Positions 58,203 through 64,000 of a stretch of DNA of 64,000 nucleotides are shown here, piece by piece. How positions within the stretch are numbered: the stretch's first letter is position 1; each line of letters begins with the position of its first letter. The stretch spans positions 1-64,000 of the forward strand of contig JAFGMR010000020.1 of the NCBI GenBank assembly GCA_016927425.1, given 5' to 3'. A model generated the notes under the pieces. It was not told where the DNA came from and searched no databases. It saw nothing but the letters and a program-made list of their open reading frames with translations. Both the position numbers and the translations under genes were made by a program. The stretch comes from Methanotrichaceae archaeon. GTDB lineage: Archaea > Halobacteriota > Methanosarcinia > Methanotrichales > Methanotrichaceae.

Positions 58203-60944
58203 ATGACCAGCCGAGAGAGCCTTTACTCCCTCCCAATCGATGACGTCCTTGCCTGCCTCAACACAAGCACCTCGGGCCTTGATAGGTCCGATGCCAGAAA
58301 AAGGCTTGAGGAGCACGGCCCAAACGAGCTAGAGAAGATGCGAGAGAAGAGCTATCTTCTGGAGTACCTCCGGCAGTACCTCCAGTTCTTCGCCCTCCTC
58401 CTCGAGGTTGCAGCAGCCCTCTCATTCGTTGCAAGCTACTACTCGCCAGGCGAGGGCTACGAGATCCTCGCAGGCGCAATCCTCGGAGCTGTCTTCATCA
58501 ACGCAACATTCGCCTTCTGGCAGGAGTACAAAGCCGACAAGACCGTGGAGGCCCTCCTGAAGCTCATCCCCACCATGGTGAAGGTGAGGAGGAAAGGAAA
58601 AGTTGAGGTGGTGAACGCAAGGGAGATCGTTCCAGGCGACCTTTTGATCGTCGACGAGGGAGACAGGATCGGGGCCGACGCAATCCTGCTCGAAGCCAAC
58701 TCCCTCTACGTCAACATGGCAGCCCTGACCGGCGAGGCAGAGCCCGCAAGGAGGATCGCCGAGATCGATCCTTGCGACGATATCCTGGATGCGAGAAACG
58801 TCCTCTTCGCAGGAACGACCATTGCCTTGGGAAATGGCCTTGGAGTCGTCTATAGAACGGGAATGGAGACCGAGTTTGGAAGGATCGCATCGCTCTCAAA
58901 GGAGGTCGAGAGAAGGCCTACTCCGATGCAGATCGAGATCATCAGGATAACGAGGATCCTCACCCTCGCAGCCCTCCTGGTAGGTGGGGTCTTCTTCGCC
59001 CTCGGCGTTGCTTCAGGGCAAGGATGGCTCGTTGCAGCCATATTCGCCCTTTCCCTCATCGTTGCCAATGTTCCCGAGGGCATGCTTCCCACAATCACGC
59101 TATCCCTCTCTCTCGCAAGCCGCAACATGGCGAGGAGAAACGCCCTGATCAAGAACCTGGACTCGGCCCAGACTCTTGGAAGCGCAACGGTGATATGCAC
59201 CGACAAGACCGGAACGATCACCAGAAACGAGATGACGCTGAAGGAGATCTATCTTTCGAGCGGCGAGGAGGCGTCGGTCAGCGGAGAGGGATACTTTGAC
59301 GACGGAATTATCAGCCTCGCTGAAGAGAGGCCAGGCTCCCTCGATCGGCTGAGGTTTCTCCTTCTGGCCGGAGCTCTGAACTGCAGGGCAATGATCGAAG
59401 GGGATGATGCATTGGGCGACCCAACGGAGCTTGCAATCGTTGCCGGCGCAAGAAAGGCCCGGGTTCGAGTGGATGCGTACAGGAAGGTCGGGGAGATCCC
59501 CTTCTCAAGCGACCGGAAGATGATGTCGACGGTCTGTGAAAGGGTGGGGAAGGGGTGGGGAGAAGGGGGAGGAGAGGGAGAACTAGAAGGGGAAAGCGAA
59601 GCGGGGAAGGTCATCTTCTCCAAGGGCGCGCCCGAGGTACTGATCGAGCTTTCAAGCCGCCTAATCGATGAGGGGGGCAGGATCCAGCCCATCGGGGACG
59701 TTGAACGCAGAAGGATCGAGGCCAGGGCCGAGGAGCTGGAGCGGAAGGCCTACAGGCTTCTTGCAATCGCCTACAACGAGGGGACTGACGAGTCAGATCT
59801 GATCTTTCTTGGGCTTGTTGCGATAATGGACCTTCCAAGAGAGGAGGTCTTTGATGCGATTAGAAAGTGCCAGCTAGCATCGATAAGGGTCATGATTCTC
59901 ACCGGAGACAACCCCCTGACCGCAAGGGCGATCGCCGAGAAGGTGGGGCTTGAGGTCGAGATGGCCCTGACGGGCGACGAGATCCGCACGATCCCGGACG
60001 GGGATCTCGCAAGTCTCATCAAGGACAAGAACGTCCTATTTGCGAGGGTGAGGTCTGAGCAGAAGCTCAGAATCGCCTCCCTCCTCCAGGAGAACGGGGA
60101 GGTTGTAGCGATGACCGGCGACGGCGTAAACGACGCGCCGGCATTGAGGAAGGCCGATATCGGCATTGCCATGGGGATAAAGGGGACAGAGGTTGCAAAG
60201 GAAGCGGCGGACATGATCCTTCTCGACGACAACTTCGCTTCGATCGTTGCCGCAATTGAGGAAGGAAGGACGGTCTACTTCAACATCAAGAAATTTGTGA
60301 CATACATCCTCTCGTCGAACGTCCCTGAGATCGTGCCCTACATACTCTTCTTCTTCCTGAAGGTCCCGCTTCCCTTGTCGATTATCCAGATCCTATCCAT
60401 CGACCTTGGATCCGACATGCTCCCAGGGCTCGCCCTTGGAAGCGAGGCCCCGGAGGAAGACATCATGGAGCGGCCTCCTGTCGGCAAATACGAGCGGATC
60501 CTCGACTGGGAGGTCTTCAAGCGTGGGTACTTCTTCCTTGGGGCAATCGAAGGGGCTTCAGCGATGGCCGCCTTCATCGGGTTCTTGTTCTTGAACGGCT
60601 GGCATTACGGGGACCTCTCGATCTCAAACACCCTCCTTCACAGGCAGGCGATGACTATGACGCTTCTTGGAGCCGTGAGTTGCCAGCTCTTCAACGTCTG
60701 GACACTCCGGTCCTGGGAGTACTCGGCCTTCGATAGGGGCCTCTTTAAGAACAGGCTTCTGATCGTCGCAATCCTCATCGAGCTCATCTGGATATACGCC
60801 CTCTTGAACGTGAGGGTCGTCCAGCTGATCTTCAACACCGCATATGTCCCCACTGGGTACCTCTGGCTCCTCCTCCCCTTCCCGGTCCTCCTCTTTGCAA
60901 GCCACGAGGCTTACAAGTCGAGGATCCGAAAGAGGGGGCGATGA
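58203..60944 (+). CDS. P-type cation-transporting ATPase (P2 type)
   Basis: A 913-residue membrane pump with ten predicted helices. Domain markers are LTGEAEPARR (actuator, the TGE loop), the phosphorylation site CTDKTGT (D334), and TGDGVNDAPALRKADIGIAMG. The helix-4 motif NVPEGMLPTITLSLSLASRNM resembles the Na+/K+-ATPase-like (type IIC) archaeal pumps such as Mhun_0636 rather than the proton pumps. A low-complexity insertion (KGWGEGGGEGELEGESEAG, about residues 450-468) sits in the N domain. ATG 58203 has GAGGAAG 7 nt upstream and is preferred to GTG 58188. Ion specificity is inference. Confidence 0.9.
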   Translation: MTSRESLYSLPIDDVLACLNTSTSGLDRSDARKRLEEHGPNELEKMREKSYLLEYLRQYLQFFALLLEVAAALSFVASYYSPGEGYEILAGAILGAVFINATFAFWQEYKADKTVEALLKLIPTMVKVRRKGKVEVVNAREIVPGDLLIVDEGDRIGADAILLEANSLYVNMAALTGEAEPARRIAEIDPCDDILDARNVLFAGTTIALGNGLGVVYRTGMETEFGRIASLSKEVERRPTPMQIEIIRITRILTLAALLVGGVFFALGVASGQGWLVAAIFALSLIVANVPEGMLPTITLSLSLASRNMARRNALIKNLDSAQTLGSATVICTDKTGTITRNEMTLKEIYLSSGEEASVSGEGYFDDGIISLAEERPGSLDRLRFLLLAGALNCRAMIEGDDALGDPTELAIVAGARKARVRVDAYRKVGEIPFSSDRKMMSTVCERVGKGWGEGGGEGELEGESEAGKVIFSKGAPEVLIELSSRLIDEGGRIQPIGDVERRRIEARAEELERKAYRLLAIAYNEGTDESDLIFLGLVAIMDLPREEVFDAIRKCQLASIRVMILTGDNPLTARAIAEKVGLEVEMALTGDEIRTIPDGDLASLIKDKNVLFARVRSEQKLRIASLLQENGEVVAMTGDGVNDAPALRKADIGIAMGIKGTEVAKEAADMILLDDNFASIVAAIEEGRTVYFNIKKFVTYILSSNVPEIVPYILFFFLKVPLPLSIIQILSIDLGSDMLPGLALGSEAPEEDIMERPPVGKYERILDWEVFKRGYFFLGAIEGASAMAAFIGFLFLNGWHYGDLSISNTLLHRQAMTMTLLGAVSCQLFNVWTLRSWEYSAFDRGLFKNRLLIVAILIELIWIYALLNVRVVQLIFNTAYVPTGYLWLLLPFPVLLFASHEAYKSRIRKRGR

Positions 60945-60954
60945 CAATAGATAA

Positions 60955-61293
60955 TCCACTACCAAATCCTGGGCGACCAATCGGGATGAACGAGTGCTTG
61001 TCTACCGTCGATGGAAAGCCAACGAGATCCTGATAATCGCCCTCAACCCCTCCGACAATGAAACATACGTCCCCATTCACTTCCGCCATGCAGGCAGTTG
61101 GATCGATATCCTCGATGCCATTTATGAGAACTGCCAACGTCCATATGCCAAGTCCGTGACCGATCCGGCGGCTCGCGAATGGGTCCCCATTCCAAGCAAA
61201 TTCGGAAGGATTCTGCGCTTGGAGCCGCAATACCAGCGACGATTTCTAGGATCAACGGCTGCGTTTAGAGATAAGCTGCCATCCTCCAGTTAA
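60955..61293 (+). pseudogene. C-terminal remnant of a GH13 alpha-amylase family protein
   Basis: A frame of about 113 codons that starts right after an in-frame stop (60952-60954). It reads TNRDERVLVYRRWKANEILIIALNPSDNETYVPIHF, with DILDAIYE later. This resembles the beta-sandwich end domain of amylases (RDERVLVYRRWKGxE...LNPS). There is no catalytic barrel. The stop, short length and lack of a start make it a remnant. Confidence 0.5.
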
Positions 61294-61310
61294 CCTTACG
61301 GGTAATCTGG

Positions 61311-61385
61311 TGCTCCGGTAGGGATTTGAACCCTAGTCGAAGGAGTGAGAGTCCTTCATGATTGGCCGAGCTACACTACCGGAGC
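61311..61385 (-). tRNA. tRNA-Glu (CTC)
   Basis: A 75-nt cloverleaf with acceptor GCTCCGG/CCGGAGC, a D arm with GTGTAGCTCGGCCAATCAT, the anticodon loop CTCTCAC (anticodon CTC) and the T-loop GTTCAAATC. The discriminator is A and CCA is not encoded. Single gene, convergent with the remnant upstream. Confidence 0.95.
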
Positions 61386-61412
61386 GCGGAGTGGGGGTTG
61401 CTCTCCTGGCAT

Positions 61413-62081
61413 TTAATCCTTTTGGCCATGTTGCCGGAAGTTGCAGATCTCATCGAGCGCACAGGCGCTACAGAGGGGGGACCTTGCCCGACAGACTGCC
61501 CTGCCGTGCTTGATGAGGTTGAGATGCATCGAGAGGTACTTATCCGGGGGGACGACCCCCTCCAGAACCTCCTGAGCCCTCTCGATGCTCGCCTTCTGCG
61601 GAACAAGGCCAAGGCGGGAAGCCACCCTGTGAACATGGGTGTCGACCGGCATTGTGGGGAGTCCAAACCCGAAGAGGAGGACGACTGCCGCAGTCTTTGG
61701 CCCGACTCCAGGGAGGGAGAGCAGGAACTCCCGCCCCTCTTCAAGGCTCATATCACCGAGAAATCCAAGGTCCATGGAGCCGGCCCTCTCAAGCACCCTC
61801 GCCAGGCCCTCTTTTATGCGGGGGGCCTTGATCTTGGAAAGCCCGCCTGGGCGGATCTGGCTTGCAACCTCTTTTGTAGGAGCAAGGAGCATGCGGCCAT
61901 AGTCCGGATATGCCTCCTTCAAGGCGGCAAAGGCCCTTTCCGAGTTCGTGTCAGACGTGTTCTGGGAGAGGATGGTGATCACGAGCAGGTCGAGTGGATC
62001 CCTTCCTTCCAGCACGGGGTGGCCATAGATCCTCTCCAGGATGCCAATGCAGTCGAGAACCTTCTCCTCCAAGCCTTGCAT
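61413..62081 (-). CDS. nth: Endonuclease III (DNA glycosylase/AP lyase)
   Basis: Removes oxidised pyrimidines and cuts AP sites. The 222 residues contain the helix-hairpin-helix LPGVGPKTAAVVL with the catalytic lysine, the catalytic aspartate in MPVDTHVHRV, and the C-terminal 4Fe-4S loop C-x6-C-x2-C-x5-C (CRARSPLCSACALDEIC). It starts MQGLEEKVLDCIG. Family length and all key residues are present. Monocistronic and divergent from the MgtC gene, 81 nt apart. Confidence 0.95.
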   Translation of the reverse strand: MQGLEEKVLDCIGILERIYGHPVLEGRDPLDLLVITILSQNTSDTNSERAFAALKEAYPDYGRMLLAPTKEVASQIRPGGLSKIKAPRIKEGLARVLERAGSMDLGFLGDMSLEEGREFLLSLPGVGPKTAAVVLLFGFGLPTMPVDTHVHRVASRLGLVPQKASIERAQEVLEGVVPPDKYLSMHLNLIKHGRAVCRARSPLCSACALDEICNFRQHGQKD

Positions 62082-62161
62082 GTCCTGGAGTCTGGCCAGC
62101 CCCCAATAATATAGCTTGCATCCGAAACCTAATTAGGGAGTCGATTGAGAGGGATTATTAG

Positions 62162-63406
62162 ATGCAGTTCCTCACCCTCTACCCCTTCCTCCTCTCCATG
62201 CTCATTGGAGCCCTGATAGGCACCGAGCGACAGCGCCGGCTCGCCCAGGAGAGGATCCGAGGAGTTGCTGGCCTGCGCACGTTCACGCTCATCGCAATGC
62301 TAGGAACGCTATCCTCCAAGCTCGCGGAGACCTATGGTCCCTTCTTCGCACTCGCAGCGCTCGCGAGCTTCGTCGTCCTGATTGGTATCAGCTACTCAGC
62401 CTCTGTCAGCGCCCAGCATCGCCTCGACCTCACAGGCGCAGTTGCCGCCGTGATCACATTCGCACTTGGGTTGCTCTGCGGGATCGAGGAGTCGAGCCTG
62501 CTTGCCGTGGCGCTAGGTATAATCACAACCTGGGTCCTTGCGACGAAGGCGATCACGCATAGATACGTGGAGGCCCTGACCGAGGCCGACCTCCTCGACA
62601 CTCTCAAGATGGGCCTGATGGCGCTTGTGATCTACCCCCTCCTTCCAGAAGAGACAATCGATCCCCTGGGCGTCCTAAGCCTTAGGAAGATCTGGCTCAT
62701 GGTGGTCCTCGTCAGCCTGATCGGCTACGTCGGCTACATACTCATCCGTATACTTGGCACCCGAAGGGGTCTATCGCTTACAGGCGTGTTTGGAGGGCTC
62801 GTATCGAGCACTGCGGTTACAATGGCGATGGCCTCTGAAGTCAGGGCGCAAAGGGAGATTTGTGCAACTGCCGTCTTTGCAGCTGCAATTGCGAGCTGCA
62901 CCATGTTTCCCCGGATGCTCTTCATCGTCCTCGTGGTCAATCGGGAGCTCTTCTTGGACCTTCTGCCCAGCCTTTCTGCGATGACTATTCTAGGAGTAGG
63001 CCTTGCCTTCCTTCTCCTGAGGGAGAAGGGCGAAGGCGGAAAGGATATCGGCCTTGACGATCCCTTCCGCATCGTCCCGGCCCTGAAGTTCGGGGCCTTC
63101 TTTGCCTTCATCCTCCTCATATCGAAGATCGCAACGATCCACTTTGGGGATGCTGGCACTTACGCTGCAAGCATCATATCAGGGCTTGCCGACGTCGATG
63201 CCATAACCCTCTCGCTCGCAACGCTTGCCCACTCCGGCCTCAGCCCGGATGTGGCGGTGAAGGCAATTATAATGGCAGCCATAACAAATACCCTCGTCAA
63301 GCTCACGATCGCGTACATTCTTGGGAGCAGGGAGTTTGGAGGCCGGATGGCAATGATCCTCCTGCCTACTGCAGCAGTCGGAATCCTCGTGGCCCTGGCG
63401 TTCTAG
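62162..63406 (+). CDS. MgtC/SapB + DUF4010 membrane protein
   Basis: A 414-residue protein with about twelve helices. The N-terminal MgtC/SapB domain shows LLSMLIGALIGTERQRR, the VAGLRTFTLIAMLGTLSS motif and a conserved acidic residue, and a long C-terminal DUF4010 domain has TGVFGGLVSSTAVTMAMA and GLADVDAITLSLA. MgtC proteins help cells survive low magnesium in bacteria; the role in archaea is unknown. ATG 62162 follows a GAGAGGG site. Confidence 0.88.
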   Translation: MQFLTLYPFLLSMLIGALIGTERQRRLAQERIRGVAGLRTFTLIAMLGTLSSKLAETYGPFFALAALASFVVLIGISYSASVSAQHRLDLTGAVAAVITFALGLLCGIEESSLLAVALGIITTWVLATKAITHRYVEALTEADLLDTLKMGLMALVIYPLLPEETIDPLGVLSLRKIWLMVVLVSLIGYVGYILIRILGTRRGLSLTGVFGGLVSSTAVTMAMASEVRAQREICATAVFAAAIASCTMFPRMLFIVLVVNRELFLDLLPSLSAMTILGVGLAFLLLREKGEGGKDIGLDDPFRIVPALKFGAFFAFILLISKIATIHFGDAGTYAASIISGLADVDAITLSLATLAHSGLSPDVAVKAIIMAAITNTLVKLTIAYILGSREFGGRMAMILLPTAAVGILVALAF

Positions 63407-63487
63407 GAGAAGCCTGCGTAGAGACGGTTCGGCCGAAGAAGGCGACGCTCAAATCCTTTGGACGTTGCAGAAGCGCGAAAGAGAAGA

Positions 63488-63561
63488 TGGGCCCGACGCG
63501 ATTCGAACGCGTGATCCCCGCCGTGTAAGGGCGATGTCATAACCAGCTAGACCACGGGCCC
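63488..63561 (-). tRNA. tRNA-Val (TAC)
   Basis: A 74-nt cloverleaf with acceptor GGGCCCG, anticodon loop CTTACAC (anticodon TAC) and T-loop GTTCGAATC. D arm, T arm and overall sequence are very close to the tRNA-Val (GAC) at 565-638. Confidence 0.95.
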
Positions 63562-63786
63562 TCGCCAGCACCACTCATAATTCTGGTGATATTAGATTCT
63601 ATCGCTCCGATCTTGGCAGCGAGAGGAAAGGAAGATGGATGCCTCGCTGCTTAACATGGTAGCAGCGAGGTGAGAGATCGAGGCCGCGCAGAGGGCATCG
63701 ATCACCCGTCCAAGAAAGCAATGGAGATGCAAGATGCTGCTGGTGCATACCTGAATCTTCCCATCAGCTATCCTTTGGCCTTCCCC
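63562..63786. other. Gene-free gap
   Basis: About 225 bp after the tRNA. I see no gene or strong regulatory element; GCAGCGAGG recurs twice (63617 and 63662 areas) in a short inverted arrangement of no clear role. Confidence 0.3.
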
Positions 63787-64000
63787 TCAGCTTCCCCTCT
63801 GCCGGATGAAGGGGCCGGTTAGGGTCTCATCCAACACCTTCTTTGACGGCGGAGCGGTCATGAGGCTCACAACCACCATCACTATTATCGCCAGAGCAAA
63901 GCCGTATATGCTGAAGTGCATGGGGAGCGGGGCGATGAACTTGTGATAGTATCCAGCTCCGACGGCCCCCAGGAGTCCGAGCACCATCGAGTAGATAGCG
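63787..64000 (-). CDS. Sodium:solute symporter, C-terminal part (partial)
   Basis: The last 71 residues of an SSS-family transporter; the 5' part is beyond the window. It shows the final helix pair (VLGLLGAVGAGYYH, then FSIYGFALAIIVMVVVSLMT) and the SLMTAPPSKKVLDETLTGPFIRQ tail seen in acetate- or proline-type symporters. The frame stays open to the window edge. Confidence 0.75.
   Translation of the reverse strand, partial: AIYSMVLGLLGAVGAGYYHKFIAPLPMHFSIYGFALAIIVMVVVSLMTAPPSKKVLDETLTGPFIRQRGS

Noticed and set aside
60994-61293. Treating the amylase-like frame as an intact small gene
   Set aside because: It lacks the catalytic barrel, follows an in-frame stop, and only the end domain is visible; a remnant is more likely.

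Overview
The window looks like the chromosome of a methanogenic archaeon of the order Methanosarcinales, most probably the Methanothrix (Methanosaeta) group. Archaeal information-processing genes are present (transcription factor E, aMBF1, the proteasome-activating nucleotidase PAN, FEN1, Dph2, NurA-HerA-Mre11-Rad50). So are an archaeal lipid reductase with its dedicated ferredoxin, archaeal AMP phosphorylase, small families known mainly from Methanosarcinales (DUF1699, DUF2551, DUF3467-like), and TATA-box promoters with short or absent leaders. Codon use is GC-rich with many AGG/AGA arginines. The genus is inferred from gene content, not from a marker search.

0-5 kb: tRNA-Phe and tRNA-Val, then carA-carB (carbamoyl phosphate synthesis) on the minus strand. 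5-13.4 kb (+): DUF3467 protein, TPR protein, stand-alone Lrp ligand-binding domain, MFS transporter, then mutS-mutL and a PurM/SelD-like protein. 13.4-17 kb: a HTH regulator, TFE, a minus-strand DUF2551 pair, a queuosine-precursor-type transporter and a DUF5788-like protein. 17-24 kb: nurA-herA-mre11-rad50, the archaeal double-strand-break end-resection operon. 24-30 kb: arsM, a second methyltransferase, larE, and a 1050-residue CHAT-STAND-TPR protein. 30-32.3 kb: threonine synthase overlapping a core-MetE-type methionine synthase.

32.5-40.2 kb (mostly +): DUF1699, a thioredoxin-fold protein, tpiA-acyP, ferredoxin-geranylgeranyl reductase, a HesB/IscA protein (-), fen-dph2, a secreted protein and a PAC2 protein. 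40.2-47.4 kb: DUF89 phosphatase with a histone-deacetylase-fold protein, AMP phosphorylase, a repeat-bearing gap of about 480 bp, nucleotidyltransferase-tsaC-aMBF1 (-), and divergent PAN (+).

47.4-58 kb is an accessory region. It holds a TumE/TumA-like toxin-antitoxin pair, a decayed DUF1156 DNA methylase, a C45 acyltransferase-like enzyme, several orphan proteins and a frameshifted secreted repeat protein. It also holds a duplicated segment of about 550 bp around an inserted secreted gene, two MITE-like elements in one composite with an 8-bp target duplication, a radical SAM/SPASM peptide-maturase-like enzyme and a SEC-C protein. 58-64 kb returns to ordinary chromosome: a P-type cation ATPase, an amylase remnant, tRNA-Glu, endonuclease III, an MgtC/DUF4010 membrane protein, tRNA-Val, and the 3' end of a sodium:solute symporter running off the window.

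The most unusual parts are the duplication/insertion at 53.5-56.0 kb, the composite MITE inside it, and the CHAT-STAND protein whose CHAT catalytic residues appear to be lost.
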